NCBI RefSeq assembly: GCF_000742135.1
Contig: NZ_KN046818.1
Coordinates: forward strand, 4,786,295-4,850,294
Source of the DNA: Klebsiella pneumoniae
Lineage (GTDB): Bacteria > Pseudomonadota > Gammaproteobacteria > Enterobacterales > Enterobacteriaceae
Direction: 5' to 3'
Length of the DNA: 64,000 nucleotides
Under the pieces are notes generated by a model. The model did not search any database and was not told where the DNA came from. It worked only from the letters and a program-made list of their open reading frames with translations. How positions within the stretch are numbered: position 1 is the stretch's first letter; every line of letters starts with the position of its first letter. Below, piece after piece: positions 48,150 to 58,864 of this stretch. A program made the translations under genes and the position numbers.

Positions 48150-49169
48150 CTAATTGCTGCTGCGCTCGTCCTTGCGGGCGCGACCCAATAAGGTCAATGC
48201 TGCCTCGCGCGCAATTTTTCCGCAATACAATACCTGATAAATTTCCTCGGTTATTGGCATTTCGACACCTAAACGCTGTGCCAGAACGCGAACTTCCTTG
48301 GTATTGCGGTAGCCTTCAACCACCTGGCCAATCTTGTCCTGGGCGCTCTGCACGTCCATACCCTGGCCGAGCATCATGCCGAAGCGACGGTTACGGGACT
48401 GGTTGTCGGTGCAGGTGAGCACCAGGTCACCGAGGCCGGCCATGCCCATAAAGGTTTCCGGATCGGCGCCCAGCGCCGCGCCGAGGCGGGACATTTCCAC
48501 CAGCCCACGGGTAATCAGCGCCGTACGCGCATTGGCGCCGAAGCCGATGCCATCCGACATACCTGCCCCGATGGCAATGACGTTTTTCACCGCGCCGCCG
48601 AGCTGCACGCCGATAAAGTCCGGGTTGATGTAGACGCGGAAGCTTTTGCCGCAGTGCAGTAGACGCTGAAGGTCTTCCGCAAACTGCGGATCCGTGGCCG
48701 CCAGCGAAATCGCCGTCGGCAGGCCGGCGGCCAGCTCTTTGGCGAAGGTTGGCCCCGAGATCACCGCCAGCGGAATATCATCGCCCAGCGCTTCACGCGC
48801 CACGTCCTGCAGCAGACGGCCGGTTTCGGCCTCCAGGCCTTTGGTGGCCCACACCAGCCGCGCGTCGGAACGCATCAACGGTTTAATCTGGCGTAACACC
48901 TGACCGAATACATGGCTCGGCACCACGACAAGGATGTCGCGGCTGGCGGCCAGCGCGGTGGCCAGGTCGCTCTCAAGATGCAGCGTATCCGGGAAAGGCA
49001 CATCGGGAAGGAACGCGGCGTTGCAGCGATCGTGTTGCAGCGTCGCGATATGTTTCGGGTCATGGCCCCACAGCACAACGTGGTGGCCATTTCTTGCCAG
49101 GGTGATGGCAAGAGCGGTGCCGTAAGAGCCGGCACCGATCACAGTCATTGCAGCATTAAGTGCGTTCAT
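48150..49169 (-). CDS. gpsA: Glycerol-3-phosphate dehydrogenase [NAD(P)+]
   Basis: A 339-residue enzyme that makes sn-glycerol 3-phosphate from dihydroxyacetone phosphate for phospholipids. The dinucleotide loop is [10 protein letters not shown] (12-21). [20 protein letters not shown] contains the catalytic lysine (about 195). It starts one base overlapping the secB stop (TGATG), as in E. coli. Confidence 0.97.
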   Translation of the reverse strand: MNALNAAMTVIGAGSYGTALAITLARNGHHVVLWGHDPKHIATLQHDRCNAAFLPDVPFPDTLHLESDLATALAASRDILVVVPSHVFGQVLRQIKPLMRSDARLVWATKGLEAETGRLLQDVAREALGDDIPLAVISGPTFAKELAAGLPTAISLAATDPQFAEDLQRLLHCGKSFRVYINPDFIGVQLGGAVKNVIAIGAGMSDGIGFGANARTALITRGLVEMSRLGAALGADPETFMGMAGLGDLVLTCTDNQSRNRRFGMMLGQGMDVQSAQDKIGQVVEGYRNTKEVRVLAQRLGVEMPITEEIYQVLYCGKIAREAALTLLGRARKDERSSN

Positions 49170-49636
49170 CAGGCATCCTGATGTTGTTCAGCACCTTCGC
49201 CAGCCTGCTGCTGCAGATAGTTCATGAACAGCGCGTCGAAGTTCACTGGCGCAAGGTTAAGTTGCGGGAAGGTACCGCGGGAAACCAGGCTGGTGATGCA
49301 CTCGCGCGCGTACGGGAACAGAATGTTCGGGCAGTATGCGCCGAGGCAGTGCGCCATCTGGGTGCCTTCGATGCCGTCGATGGAGAAAATACCGCCCTGC
49401 TGTACTTCACAGAGGAACGCGGTTTCTTCGCCCAGCGCAGCGGTCACGGTCACACGCAGCACCACTTCATAAACGCCTTCAGCCAGCTGGGTGGAGGCGG
49501 TATCCAGATCAAGTTTAACTTCCGGCTGCCAGTCTTTCTGGAAAACTTGCGGCGCGTTCGGCGCTTCAAAAGAGATATCTTTGGTATAGATACGCTGGAT
49601 CTGGAAGGTCATTTCGGTGCTGTTTTGTTCTGACAT
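49169..49636 (-). CDS. secB: Protein-export chaperone SecB
   Basis: A 155-residue acidic tetrameric chaperone that keeps preproteins unfolded and passes them to SecA. The start at 49636 ([20 protein letters not shown]) matches E. coli; a longer frame is not needed. The SecA-contact region and C-terminal helix ([20 protein letters not shown]) are present. It lies between grxC and gpsA with a 60-base gap upstream. Confidence 0.97.
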
Positions 49637-49696
49637 AGTAAAACCCTTTCGTGTTGTCCTTAAATACGCGCTTCCGCCAGGGAAAGCGCGCAAAAA

Positions 49697-49948
49697 TTAG
49701 CGCAAGAGGGGATCAAGTCCACCACGTGAATCAAGCGCATACAAGTCGTCACAGCCGCCAATGTGCTGCGCATCAATAAAAATCTGCGGAACCGTCGTCC
49801 GTCCGCTGCGCTGGATCATCTCCTCACGCTTCGCGGCATCGCCATCGATCGGCAACTCATGGAACGTTACGCCTTTACTGTTCAGCAGCGCTTTCGCGCG
49901 GATGCAGAACGGGCAGGTCGCTTTGGTGTAGATCTCAATATTGGCCAT
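49697..49948 (-). CDS. grxC: Glutaredoxin 3
   Basis: An 83-residue thioredoxin-fold dithiol oxidoreductase using glutathione. The active site is CPFC (12-15), and TVPQIFIDAQHIGGCDDLYA holds the cis-Pro and glutathione-binding residues. GGAG-type Shine-Dalgarno sequence precedes the start. Second of the yibN-to-cysE series; a hairpin (49999-50019) separates it from yibN. Confidence 0.97.
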   Translation of the reverse strand: MANIEIYTKATCPFCIRAKALLNSKGVTFHELPIDGDAAKREEMIQRSGRTTVPQIFIDAQHIGGCDDLYALDSRGGLDPLLR

Positions 49949-49998
49949 GACTTCACTCCTGTTGTTACCCTGAGGGTTTTACGCCGCAGCCTGTGTTC

Positions 49999-50019
49999 CC
50001 TTCACGTCAGGCGTGAAGG
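49999..50019 (-). terminator. Hairpin between yibN and grxC
   Basis: Stem CCTTCACG / CGTGAAGG with loop TCAGG and no clear U-tract on the minus strand. Possibly a partial terminator or processing site. Confidence 0.45.
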
Positions 50020-50052
50020 AGAAAACGCGGCGGCATCACCACGCGAGGTAAG

Positions 50053-50484
50053 TTATTTGCCGCGTACCAGAGGGAGGTTTTCGCCGCTCCAGCCAGCAAT
50101 GCCCTCTTTCAGTACAAAGACTTTTTCAAACCCGGCTTTGTTCAGCGCGCTGGCGGGCTCTTGCGCCTGCATGCCGGAACCGTCTACCACAATAATGGGT
50201 TGCGATTTGTGTTTTTCCAACTCGCCGACGTTATTGGCTTTGATATCGCTGGGCAGCAGGTTAATAGCGCCGGCAATATGGCCTTTACGGAAATCGTCAC
50301 GCTGACGCAGGTCGACCACCACCGCATCTTCTTTATTGATAAGACGCGTCGCTTCACCACGGGTGATGACTTTAACTTTCGACATCAGCCCCTTGAAGGT
50401 GGTGAACACTACCGCACCCAGCAGCGCGATCCACGCGATGCTCAGGACCGGATGACGGCCGATGAATTGCATAATTTCTTGCAT
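50053..50484 (-). CDS. yibN: Membrane-anchored rhodanese-domain protein YibN
   Basis: A 143-residue protein: one N-terminal transmembrane helix (about 14-31, [17 protein letters not shown]) and a rhodanese domain (about 40-140: [41 protein letters not shown]). The active-site loop reads [10 protein letters not shown] where active sulfurtransferases have a cysteine, and the whole protein contains no cysteine. It cannot be a normal sulfurtransferase and more likely binds a partner; E. coli YibN has been reported as a contact of the insertase YidC. First gene of the leftward series. Confidence 0.93.
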   Translation of the reverse strand: MQEIMQFIGRHPVLSIAWIALLGAVVFTTFKGLMSKVKVITRGEATRLINKEDAVVVDLRQRDDFRKGHIAGAINLLPSDIKANNVGELEKHKSQPIIVVDGSGMQAQEPASALNKAGFEKVFVLKEGIAGWSGENLPLVRGK

Positions 50485-50729
50485 GGGGGGTTACAACTCC
50501 CGACTAAGTGAGAAAAAAACCAGGAAAGGAGTATACCTGTGCCTTGCGGCAATTACAGCCAGTGAGCGCGATGTAATGTATTTTCTGCGGGCGGTGGCGA
50601 AAAAAAGCCGCTCTCGCTGACCCGGCGCGGCCCGGCCGCTCCCTTTCTTTGATCTTTCACGGGGATTTAAACGATTCAGCTGTAGTAAAATTACGCAAAA
50701 TTTCTGTCTTTGAGCATGAGGTTGTCGCA

Positions 50730-52274
50730 ATGTCGGTTTCTAAAAAACCTATGGTACTGGTGATTCTGGATGGCTACGGCTATCGCGAAGACCAACAGGA
50801 TAACGCCATTTATAGCGCTAAAACGCCGGTAATGGACGCGCTGTGGGCCAAACGTCCACATACCCTGATCGATGCATCCGGCCTCGAAGTCGGCCTGCCG
50901 GACCGTCAGATGGGGAACTCCGAAGTAGGCCACGTCAACCTGGGCGCCGGTCGTATCGTCTATCAGGACCTGACCCGTCTCGATGTGGAAATTAAAGAAC
51001 GCACCTTCTTCGCCAACCCGGTACTGACCGCCGCGGTCGATAAAGCGGTTGCCGCCGGCAAAGCAGTACATATCATGGGCCTGATGTCGCCAGGCGGCGT
51101 CCACAGCCACGAAGATCACATCATGGCGATGGTGGAGCTGGCGGCAGAGCGCGGCGCTGAGAAGATCTACCTGCACGCCTTCCTCGATGGCCGTGATACG
51201 CCGCCGCGCAGTGCGGAAAAAACGCTGGCGACATTCGAAGCCAAATTTGCCGCGCTGGGCAAAGGTCGCATCGCATCGCTCATCGGCCGCTATTACGCCA
51301 TGGACCGCGACAACCGCTGGGATCGCGTAGAACAAGCTTATGATCTGCTGACCCTGGCCAAAGGCGAATTCCAGGCCGATACCGCCGTCGCGGGTCTGCA
51401 GGCCGCCTACGCCCGTGACGAAAACGACGAATTCGTGAAAGCGACCGTTATCCGCGCCGCCGGCCAGGCCGATGCCGCAATGGAAGACGGCGACGCGCTG
51501 ATCTTCATGAACTTCCGTGCCGACCGCGCGCGTGAAATCACCCGCGCCTTCGTCAACGCCGACTTCGACGGCTTTGCGCGTAAGAAAGTGGTTAATCTCG
51601 ATTTCGTGATGCTCACCGAATACGCCGCCGACATCAAAATCGCCTGCGCCTATCCGCCCGCCTCGCTGGCCAATACCTTCGGCGAGTGGATGGCGAAGCA
51701 CGATAAAACCCAGCTGCGCATCTCCGAAACTGAAAAATACGCTCACGTCACCTTCTTCTTCAACGGCGGCGTAGAAGAGCCGTTTAAAGGCGAAGAGCGG
51801 ATCCTGATTAACTCGCCGAAAGTGGCGACCTACGATCTGCAGCCGGAAATGAGCTCCGCCGAGCTGACCGAGAAACTGGTCGCCGCCATCAAAGGCGGAA
51901 AATACGATACCATCATCTGTAACTACCCGAACGGCGATATGGTTGGCCATACCGGGGTGATGGAAGCAGCCGTAAAAGCGGTTGAAGCGCTGGATCGCTG
52001 CATCGACCAGGTGGCTCAGGCGGTGGAATCCGTTGGCGGCCAGCTGCTGATCACCGCCGACCACGGCAACGCCGAGCAGATGCGCGACCCGGCCACCGGC
52101 CAGGCGCACACCGCCCATACCAATCTGCCGGTTCCGCTGATCTACGTCGGTAATAAAGCGGTCAAAGCGGTCAACGGCGGCAAACTTTCCGACATCGCCC
52201 CGACCATGCTGTCGCTGATGGGAATGGAAATCCCGCAAGAGATGACTGGCAAGCCGCTGTTCATCGTGGAATAA
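50730..52274 (+). CDS. gpmI: 2,3-bisphosphoglycerate-independent phosphoglycerate mutase
   Basis: A 514-residue manganese enzyme interconverting 3- and 2-phosphoglycerate in glycolysis. Alkaline-phosphatase fold: [10 protein letters not shown] (11-20) has the first metal Asp, GNSEVGH (62-68) the phosphorylated serine S64, and [11 protein letters not shown] the C-terminal metal motif. The start at 50730 ([17 protein letters not shown]) matches E. coli. Followed by envC with a 24-base gap. Confidence 0.98.
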   Translation: MSVSKKPMVLVILDGYGYREDQQDNAIYSAKTPVMDALWAKRPHTLIDASGLEVGLPDRQMGNSEVGHVNLGAGRIVYQDLTRLDVEIKERTFFANPVLTAAVDKAVAAGKAVHIMGLMSPGGVHSHEDHIMAMVELAAERGAEKIYLHAFLDGRDTPPRSAEKTLATFEAKFAALGKGRIASLIGRYYAMDRDNRWDRVEQAYDLLTLAKGEFQADTAVAGLQAAYARDENDEFVKATVIRAAGQADAAMEDGDALIFMNFRADRAREITRAFVNADFDGFARKKVVNLDFVMLTEYAADIKIACAYPPASLANTFGEWMAKHDKTQLRISETEKYAHVTFFFNGGVEEPFKGEERILINSPKVATYDLQPEMSSAELTEKLVAAIKGGKYDTIICNYPNGDMVGHTGVMEAAVKAVEALDRCIDQVAQAVESVGGQLLITADHGNAEQMRDPATGQAHTAHTNLPVPLIYVGNKAVKAVNGGKLSDIAPTMLSLMGMEIPQEMTGKPLFIVE

Positions 52275-52298
52275 TCCTTCCCCATGAGGGGAAAGGCG

Positions 52299-53555
52299 AT
52301 GTATTCAACTACATGGATCGCAGCGGCAGTTCGATCCGTCCTTTACGCCAGCGCGCTCAGCGCTGGCGTATTGCTGTGCGCGTCATCTGCGCATGCCGAC
52401 GATCGCGATCAGCTAAAGTCCATCCAGGCCGACATCGCCGCCAGACAGCGGGCGATTAAGCAACAGCAGCAGCAGCGCGCAAGCCTGCTCGCCCAGCTCA
52501 AAGCGCAGGAAGAGGCGATCGCCGCCGCGGCCCGCAAACTGCGCGAAACCCAGGATAGCCTGAACCAGCTCAATAAGCAGATTGACGAGATGAACGCCGC
52601 TCTCGCGAAGCTGGAGCGCCAGCGCGCGTCTCAGGAGCGGAACCTCGCCGCGCAGCTCGATGCCGCTTTCCGCCAGGGGCCGCATACCGGCATCCAGATG
52701 GTGCTCAGCGGTGAAGAGGGCCAGCGCAATCAGCGGATGCAGGTCTATTTCAGCTATTTCAACCAGGCCCGCCAGGAGACTATCGCGGAGTTGAAGAAAA
52801 CGCGCGAAGAGATGGCGGTGCAAAAGTCGATGCTCGAAGAAAAACAGAGCCAGCAGCAAACGCTGGTCTACGAGCAAAAGGCCCAGCAGGCGAAGCTGGA
52901 GCAGGCGCGTAACGAACGGAAAAAGACCCTTTCCGGCCTGGAGTCTTCCATTCAGCAGGGTCAGCAACAATTAAGTGAATTACGGGCTAACGAATCGCGC
53001 CTACGCGGTCGTATCGCCCAGGCGGAAGCTGCCGCCAAAGCCCGCGCCGATCGGGAAGCACGCGACGCGCAGGCGGTGCGCGACCGCCAGCAGGAAGCAT
53101 CGCGCAAAGGCACCACCTATAAACCAACGGAAAGTGAGCGTTCGCTGATGTCACGCACCGGCGGGCTGGGCTCGCCGCGCGGTCAGGCGTTCTGGCCGGT
53201 TCGCGGTCCGCTCCTTCATCGATATGGCGAACAGCTGCAAGGTGAACTACGTTGGAAAGGGATGGTTATCGCCGCGTCTGAAGGCACCGAAGTCAGAGCC
53301 ATTGCCGATGGTCGGGTCATTCTGGCCGACTGGCTGCAGGGCTATGGTCTGGTGGTGGTGGTCGAACATGGCAAAGGCGACATGAGCCTGTATGGCTATA
53401 ACCAAAGCGCGCTGGTCAGCGTTGGTACCCAGGTGCGTGCCGGCCAGCCTATCGCGCTCGTAGGCAGCAGCGGCGGTCAGGGCCGTCCGTCGCTCTATTT
53501 CGAAATTCGCCGCCAGGGTCAGGCGGTCAATCCACAGCCGTGGTTGGGAAGATAA
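52299..53555 (+). CDS. envC: Murein hydrolase activator EnvC
   Basis: A 418-residue periplasmic protein that activates amidases AmiA and AmiB at the septum under FtsEX control. It has a signal peptide (about 1-34, ending SSAHA), long coiled coils (about 38-270; QQQQQRASLLAQLKAQEEAI) and a C-terminal LytM domain (about 300-415; WPVRGPLLHRYGEQLQGELR). The LytM zinc motifs are degenerate (no HxxxD or HxH), as expected for a non-catalytic activator. I start at the ATG at 52299; a start five codons earlier is possible. Confidence 0.95.
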   Translation: MYSTTWIAAAVRSVLYASALSAGVLLCASSAHADDRDQLKSIQADIAARQRAIKQQQQQRASLLAQLKAQEEAIAAAARKLRETQDSLNQLNKQIDEMNAALAKLERQRASQERNLAAQLDAAFRQGPHTGIQMVLSGEEGQRNQRMQVYFSYFNQARQETIAELKKTREEMAVQKSMLEEKQSQQQTLVYEQKAQQAKLEQARNERKKTLSGLESSIQQGQQQLSELRANESRLRGRIAQAEAAAKARADREARDAQAVRDRQQEASRKGTTYKPTESERSLMSRTGGLGSPRGQAFWPVRGPLLHRYGEQLQGELRWKGMVIAASEGTEVRAIADGRVILADWLQGYGLVVVVEHGKGDMSLYGYNQSALVSVGTQVRAGQPIALVGSSGGQGRPSLYFEIRRQGQAVNPQPWLGR

Positions 53556-53558
53556 GTT

Positions 53559-54515
53559 TTGCTTCAATTTCGCGCAATTGCTCTTGCCGTAGCCGGTTCG
53601 CTGGCTCTGGCGGCGCCAGCGTTCGCTGGCAAACTCTCCATCGTTATTGACGATTTTGGCTACCGCCCGCAGACCGAGAATCAGGTGCTGGCGCTGCCGG
53701 CAACTATCTCCGTCGCCGTGCTGCCGAACGCGCCGCACGCCCGGGAAATGGCCACTAAAGCGCATAATCAGGGCCATGAAGTGCTCATCCACCTGCCAAT
53801 GGCGCCGCTCAGCAAACAGCCGCTGGAAAAAGACACCCTGCGTCCCGAAATGAGCAGCGAGGAGATCGAGCGCATTATTCGCGAGGCTTACGGCAAAGTC
53901 CCTTACGCCGTCGGGCTGAATAACCATATGGGCAGCGCGATGACCTCCAACCTGTTTGGCATGCAGAAGGTGATGCAGGCCCTGGAGCGCTACAATCTCT
54001 ATTTTCTCGACAGCGTCACCATCGGCAACACCCAGGCCATGCGCGCCGCGCAGGGTACCGGCGTGAAGGTGATTAAGCGCAAAGTGTTTCTCGACGATAC
54101 GCAGAATGAAGCCGATATCCGCAACCAGTTCAATCGCGCCATCGCCCTGGCGCGGCGCAACGGTTCGGCGATAGCCATTGGCCATCCGCATCCGACGACG
54201 GTGCGGGTGCTGCAGCAGATGGTCTATAATCTGCCGCCGGATATCACGCTGGTGCGCCCGAGCAGCCTGCTCAACGAGCCGCAGGTCGACAATTCGACGC
54301 CAAACTACGCTCAGCCGCCCGCGCAACAAACGGCGCCGCAGCAGCAGAAGCCGCGTAATCCGTTCCACGGCGTGAAGTATTGCAAGCCGAAGCGCCCGCT
54401 GGAGCCTGTGAACGCCAGCCGCTTCTTCACTATCCTCAGCGATAGCATCAGCCAGAGCGCGCTGGTCCAGTACTATCGCCTCAAATGGCAGGGCTGGGAC
54501 AATCCCGGCAACTAG
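53559..54515 (+). CDS. yibQ: Divergent polysaccharide deacetylase family protein YibQ
   Basis: A 318-residue exported protein, three bases after envC, starting at an unusual TTG (MLQFRAIALAVAGSLALAAP, signal peptide to about residue 23). The domain begins KLSIVIDDFGYRPQTENQVL with Asp-Asp as in polysaccharide deacetylases; HEVLIHLPMAP and AIGHPHPTTV keep other active-site positions. A Pro/Gln-rich stretch (about 249-268) precedes the C-terminal segment. Its substrate is unknown; the location with envC suggests cell-wall work. Confidence 0.9.
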   Translation: MLQFRAIALAVAGSLALAAPAFAGKLSIVIDDFGYRPQTENQVLALPATISVAVLPNAPHAREMATKAHNQGHEVLIHLPMAPLSKQPLEKDTLRPEMSSEEIERIIREAYGKVPYAVGLNNHMGSAMTSNLFGMQKVMQALERYNLYFLDSVTIGNTQAMRAAQGTGVKVIKRKVFLDDTQNEADIRNQFNRAIALARRNGSAIAIGHPHPTTVRVLQQMVYNLPPDITLVRPSSLLNEPQVDNSTPNYAQPPAQQTAPQQQKPRNPFHGVKYCKPKRPLEPVNASRFFTILSDSISQSALVQYYRLKWQGWDNPGN

Positions 54516-54520
54516 ACCAC

Positions 54521-55309
54521 TCAGGGGTCCGTTCGCTTTTGCGCGACGGGCGCCTGGTTATCTTCGTGGGCGTACCACGCCTTAAAATATTTCAGAAAGC
54601 TGTAAAACGTCGCGTACAGGCCGGTCACCACGCCGACCTTGCCATAGCGCCACGCCCCGCTAAACAGATACCACTTAAAGAAAGCGCCAATGGCGCTGAC
54701 GATCCCCCGCGTCAGCGAAGGTTTGATCTGCTGGTACTTCACCAGCCGGGTGGTATAGCTGTTCAGCTTATTAAACACTTCATGCAGCGAATAAAAGGTA
54801 TCGTGGCGAACGAAGCCCGGCAGCCTAACGGAGCTCGCGTGTCCGACCACCTGGTCATCCACCGGCCGATCGTTAAACCGCGCCTGCTGGCGGTTAAAGA
54901 GGCGCACCGGATAATCCGGTGAGGAAATGGGGTAGATAGTCCGTACCTGTTTGCCTAGCACAAACCAGTAGCGCGGCAGACGCCAGGCGCAGGTCGGCTC
55001 AGGCTCCTCCCCCGCTTTTAGCGCCTGAATGGCCGCCACCACGTCATTATCAAGAATTTCGTCGCTGTCCATGCACAGCACCCAGTCATGGCTGGCCAGT
55101 CCGATGGCATAGTTCATCTGCGCGCCGTGGGCTTTATAGGCATGGTGATGGACGGTGAGACCAAACTGCTGGCAAATAGCGACGGTTTCGTCGGTACTGC
55201 CGGAGTCGACGACGATACATTCATCGGCCACCTTCAGCAGAGGCGGCAGCACCTCCATCAGCAGGCGCGCAGAGTTACAGGTCAGTAAGCATACGGAGAG
55301 TTTAAGCAT
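54521..55309 (-). CDS. Family-2 glycosyltransferase (LPS-core type) at the yibD position
   Basis: A 262-residue GT-A fold transferase. MLKLSVCLLTCNSARLLMEV at the start, VDSGSTDETV (34-43) for the nucleotide, MDSDEILDN for the metal DxD, and LPRYWFVLGKQV belong to the WaaE-like beta-glucosyltransferase subfamily. The C-terminal third has a hydrophobic stretch (KWYLFSGAWRYGKVGVVTGL) suggesting membrane contact. E. coli carries yibD (waaH), a different glycosyltransferase, between yibQ and tdh. Likely target is the LPS core or another envelope glycan (inference). It is convergent with yibQ. Confidence 0.75.
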   Translation of the reverse strand: MLKLSVCLLTCNSARLLMEVLPPLLKVADECIVVDSGSTDETVAICQQFGLTVHHHAYKAHGAQMNYAIGLASHDWVLCMDSDEILDNDVVAAIQALKAGEEPEPTCAWRLPRYWFVLGKQVRTIYPISSPDYPVRLFNRQQARFNDRPVDDQVVGHASSVRLPGFVRHDTFYSLHEVFNKLNSYTTRLVKYQQIKPSLTRGIVSAIGAFFKWYLFSGAWRYGKVGVVTGLYATFYSFLKYFKAWYAHEDNQAPVAQKRTDP

Positions 55310-55427
55310 GATAGTTACAAAGTTAAACTGCGACTAAACACACTGTATAAGCGAATAACCGTAAAATCGATGTAGAAATTGTGCGCTTAATATTAAGCAG
55401 GCTAAAAATGTTATCCAAATCTAAATT

Positions 55428-55451
55428 AAGGCGCCCGCAGGCGCCTTTTTT
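55428..55451. terminator. Terminator region downstream of tdh
   Basis: Perfect stem AAGGCGCC / GGCGCCTT with loop CGCA, 27 bases past the tdh stop. T-runs follow on the plus strand (TTTT and more) and AATTTAG on the minus. It may act in both directions. Confidence 0.75.
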
Positions 55452-55477
55452 GCTGATTTTTACGCCAGCATGGGGGA

Positions 55478-56503
55478 TTAGTCCCAGCTCAAAACCACTT
55501 TACCGGACTGGCCGGAGCGCATCGCGTCAAAACCTTTCTGGAAGTCATCAATGCCGAAGCGGTGGGTGATGATCGGTGAGAGATCCAGACCAGACTGGAT
55601 CAGCGCCGCCATCTTGTACCAGGTTTCGAACATTTCGCGACCATAGATACCTTTGATAAACAGCCCTTTGAAGATGACCTTGGTCCAGTCGATGGACATA
55701 TCCGACGGCGGGATACCCAGCATCGCGATACGGCCGCCGTGGTTCATGGTATCCAGCATGCTGCGAAACGCCGGCGGCGCGCCGGACATCTCCAGACCCA
55801 CATCGAAACCTTCGGTCATCCCCAGCTCGGCCATCACGTCATTAAGGTTCTCTTTGGCCACGTTCACCGCGCGGGTAACGCCCATTTTGCGCGCCAGCTC
55901 AAGACGGTACTCGTTGACGTCGGTGATCACCACGTTACGCGCGCCGACGTGTTTCGCTACCGCCGCCGCCATCACGCCGATCGGACCGGCGCCGGAAACC
56001 AGCACGTCTTCCCCGACCAGATCGAAGGAGAGCGCGGTGTGCACCGCGTTGCCGAACGGGTCGAAGATAGACGCCAGGTCATCAGAGATATTGTCGGGGA
56101 TTTTAAAGGCGTTAAAGGCCGGGATCACCAGATACTCAGCAAAGCAGCCCGGGCGGTTGACGCCCACGCCGATGGTGTTGCGGCACAGATGGGTGCGGCC
56201 CGCGCGGCAGTTACGGCAGTGGCCGCAGGTGATATGCCCCTCGCCGGAGACGCGGTCGCCAATCTTAAAGCCGCGCACTTCCTGACCAATCCCCACCACT
56301 TCGCCGACATATTCGTGACCGACCACCATCGGCACCGGAATGGTCTTCTGCGACCACTCATCCCAGTTGTAGATGTGCACGTCGGTCCCGCAAATGGCGG
56401 TCTTGCGGATTTTAATCAGCAGATCGTTATGGCCGACTTCCGGTTCCGGTACGTCGGTCATCCAGATGCCTTCTTCCGCTTTCAGTTTGGATAACGCTTT
56501 CAT
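55478..56503 (-). CDS. tdh: L-threonine 3-dehydrogenase
   Basis: A 341-residue zinc-dependent medium-chain dehydrogenase oxidising L-threonine to 2-amino-3-ketobutyrate with NAD+. The catalytic zinc Cys is C38 ([12 protein letters not shown]). The structural zinc cysteines are in [19 protein letters not shown] (about 89-107), and [11 protein letters not shown] is the NAD loop. It is 12 bases after kbl, whose product cleaves its product to glycine and acetyl-CoA. Confidence 0.98.
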   Translation of the reverse strand: MKALSKLKAEEGIWMTDVPEPEVGHNDLLIKIRKTAICGTDVHIYNWDEWSQKTIPVPMVVGHEYVGEVVGIGQEVRGFKIGDRVSGEGHITCGHCRNCRAGRTHLCRNTIGVGVNRPGCFAEYLVIPAFNAFKIPDNISDDLASIFDPFGNAVHTALSFDLVGEDVLVSGAGPIGVMAAAVAKHVGARNVVITDVNEYRLELARKMGVTRAVNVAKENLNDVMAELGMTEGFDVGLEMSGAPPAFRSMLDTMNHGGRIAMLGIPPSDMSIDWTKVIFKGLFIKGIYGREMFETWYKMAALIQSGLDLSPIITHRFGIDDFQKGFDAMRSGQSGKVVLSWD

Positions 56504-56515
56504 CTCATACCCTTA

Positions 56516-57709
56516 TTAGGCGATGACGCCCAGTTGTTTGCCGATGCGGGTAAAGGCTTCCACCGCACGCTCAATTTGTTCAGGGGTATGCGCCGCCGAC
56601 ATCTGGGTGCGAATACGCGCCTGGCCTTTCGGTACCACCGGATAGAAGAAGCCGGTGACATAGATCCCTTCTTTCTGCAGCTCGCGGGCAAAGTTCTGCG
56701 CCACCACCGCCTCGCCCAGCATCACCGGAATGATGGCGTGGTCGGCGCCGGCCAGCGTGAAGCCTGCCGCGGTCATTTTTTCGCGGAACAGACGCGCGTT
56801 AGCCCACAGGCGATCGCGCAGGTCTGCCCCCTCTTCAACCATCTCCAGCACTTTGATGGAGGCGGCCACGATGGCCGGCGCCAGAGAGTTGGAGAACAGA
56901 TACGGACGGGAGCGCTGGCGCAGCCACTCAACCACCTCTTTGCGCGCGGCGGTGTAGCCGCCGGAGGCGCCGCCCAGCGCTTTACCCAGCGTGCCGGTGA
57001 TGATATCGACGCGCCCCATCACATCACAGTATTCGTGGGAGCCGCGGCCGTTTTCGCCGACGAAGCCGACGGCGTGGGAGTCATCGACCATCACCAGCGC
57101 ATCGTATTTATCCGCCAGGTCGCAAACGCCTTGCAGGTTGGCGATCACGCCATCCATCGAGAACACGCCGTCGGTGGCGATCAGCACGTGACGCGCGCCG
57201 GCCTCGCGAGCTTCTTTCAGACGCGCCTCCAGCTCTTGCATATCGTTGTTGGCATAGCGGAAGCGCTTCGCTTTACACAGACGCACGCCGTCGATGATCG
57301 AGGCATGGTTCAGGGCGTCGGAGATAATGGCGTCTTCCGGGCCGAGCAGCGTTTCAAACAGGCCGCCGTTGGCGTCGAAACAGGAGGAGTAGAGGATCGC
57401 GTCTTCCATACCGAGGAAATCGGCCAGCTTCTTCTCCAGCTGCTTATGCGTATCCTGGGTGCCGCAGATGAAGCGTACCGAGGCCATCCCGAAACCGTGG
57501 CTGTCCATGCCGGATTTCGCCGCGGCAATCAGTTCCGGGTGGTTCGCCAGACCCAGATAGTTATTGGCGCAGAAGTTAATCACGTGGCTGTCGCCGACGG
57601 TAATGTCCGCCTGCTGCGCCGAGGTGATGATGCGCTCTTCTTTGAACAACCCTTCGGCCCGAGCGGTCTCCAGATTGCTAGTTAACTGTTTGTAGAAATC
57701 ACCACGCAT
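56516..57709 (-). CDS. kbl: 2-amino-3-ketobutyrate coenzyme A ligase
   Basis: A 397-residue PLP enzyme of the alpha-oxoamine synthase family that, with CoA, cleaves 2-amino-3-ketobutyrate into glycine and acetyl-CoA. The PLP lysine is K243 in [29 protein letters not shown] binds PLP. Upstream partner of tdh and divergent from hldD across 213 bases. Length equals the usual. Confidence 0.98.
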   Translation of the reverse strand: MRGDFYKQLTSNLETARAEGLFKEERIITSAQQADITVGDSHVINFCANNYLGLANHPELIAAAKSGMDSHGFGMASVRFICGTQDTHKQLEKKLADFLGMEDAILYSSCFDANGGLFETLLGPEDAIISDALNHASIIDGVRLCKAKRFRYANNDMQELEARLKEAREAGARHVLIATDGVFSMDGVIANLQGVCDLADKYDALVMVDDSHAVGFVGENGRGSHEYCDVMGRVDIITGTLGKALGGASGGYTAARKEVVEWLRQRSRPYLFSNSLAPAIVAASIKVLEMVEEGADLRDRLWANARLFREKMTAAGFTLAGADHAIIPVMLGEAVVAQNFARELQKEGIYVTGFFYPVVPKGQARIRTQMSAAHTPEQIERAVEAFTRIGKQLGVIA

Positions 57710-57922
57710 TGCAACTCTCCAGATTCGGCAAAATTTGGCACATATTACCCAAAGCTATACGCTGATACGAGATGATGCAGGCCTGAATGAATTATTTGCA
57801 GCATAAATCACGTCAGCCCAGCACCTTATTCTGCGAATGGCTGTAGGCTTGCTCATGTGGTGATATGATAAGAGCATTCATGTCCGGATTGTCTCCGGGC
57901 TCTCAACTTCAAAGGTACAGTT

Positions 57923-58855
57923 ATGATCATCGTTACCGGCGGCGCAGGCTTTATCGGCAGCAACATCGTTAAAGCGCTGAATGACAAAGGCATCACCGAC
58001 ATTCTGGTTGTCGACAATCTGAAAGACGGCACCAAGTTTGTAAACCTGGTTGACCTGAACATCGCTGACTACATGGATAAAGAAGACTTTCTGATCCAGA
58101 TTATGGCGGGTGAAGAGTTCGGTGAAATCGAAGCAATCTTCCACGAAGGCGCGTGCTCTTCCACTACCGAGTGGGATGGTAAGTACATGATGGACAACAA
58201 CTATCAGTACTCCAAAGAGCTGCTGCACTACTGCCTGGAGCGCGAAATCCCGTTCCTGTACGCCTCCTCCGCGGCCACCTATGGCGGACGCACCAGCGAC
58301 TTCATCGAGTCCCGCGAGTACGAACAGCCGCTGAACGTTTACGGCTACTCCAAATTCCTGTTCGACGAATACGTCCGCCAGATCCTGCCGGAAGCCAATT
58401 CGCAGATCGTCGGCTTCCGCTACTTCAACGTCTACGGGCCGCGCGAAGGCCACAAAGGCAGCATGGCAAGCGTCGCTTTCCACCTCAATACCCAGCTGAA
58501 TAATGGCGAAAGCCCGAAACTGTTCGAAGGCAGCGACGGCTTCAAGCGCGACTTCGTCTACGTGGGCGACGTGGCTGACGTCAACCTGTGGTTCTGGGAA
58601 AACGGCGTTTCCGGCATCTTTAACCTCGGCACCGGCCGTGCGGAATCCTTCCAGGCCGTCGCCGATGCGACCCTGGCATACCACAAAAAAGGCAGCATCG
58701 AGTACATCCCGTTCCCGGACAAACTGAAAGGCCGCTACCAGGCGTTCACTCAGGCGGATCTGACTAACCTGCGCAAAGCGGGCTATGACAAACCGTTCAA
58801 AACCGTTGCCGAAGGCGTAACGGAATATATGGCCTGGCTAAACCGCGACGCGTAA
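57923..58855 (+). CDS. hldD: ADP-L-glycero-D-manno-heptose 6-epimerase
   Basis: A 310-residue short-chain dehydrogenase that converts ADP-D-glycero- to ADP-L-glycero-D-manno-heptose, the heptose donor for LPS inner core. GGAGFIGSN (6-14) is the NADP-binding loop, and [11 protein letters not shown] holds the catalytic Tyr and Lys (about 140 and 144). [15 protein letters not shown] follows. First gene of the hldD-waaF-waaC-waaL transcript. Also called rfaD. Confidence 0.98.
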   Translation: MIIVTGGAGFIGSNIVKALNDKGITDILVVDNLKDGTKFVNLVDLNIADYMDKEDFLIQIMAGEEFGEIEAIFHEGACSSTTEWDGKYMMDNNYQYSKELLHYCLEREIPFLYASSAATYGGRTSDFIESREYEQPLNVYGYSKFLFDEYVRQILPEANSQIVGFRYFNVYGPREGHKGSMASVAFHLNTQLNNGESPKLFEGSDGFKRDFVYVGDVADVNLWFWENGVSGIFNLGTGRAESFQAVADATLAYHKKGSIEYIPFPDKLKGRYQAFTQADLTNLRKAGYDKPFKTVAEGVTEYMAWLNRDA

Positions 58856-58864
58856 GAAACAAGC

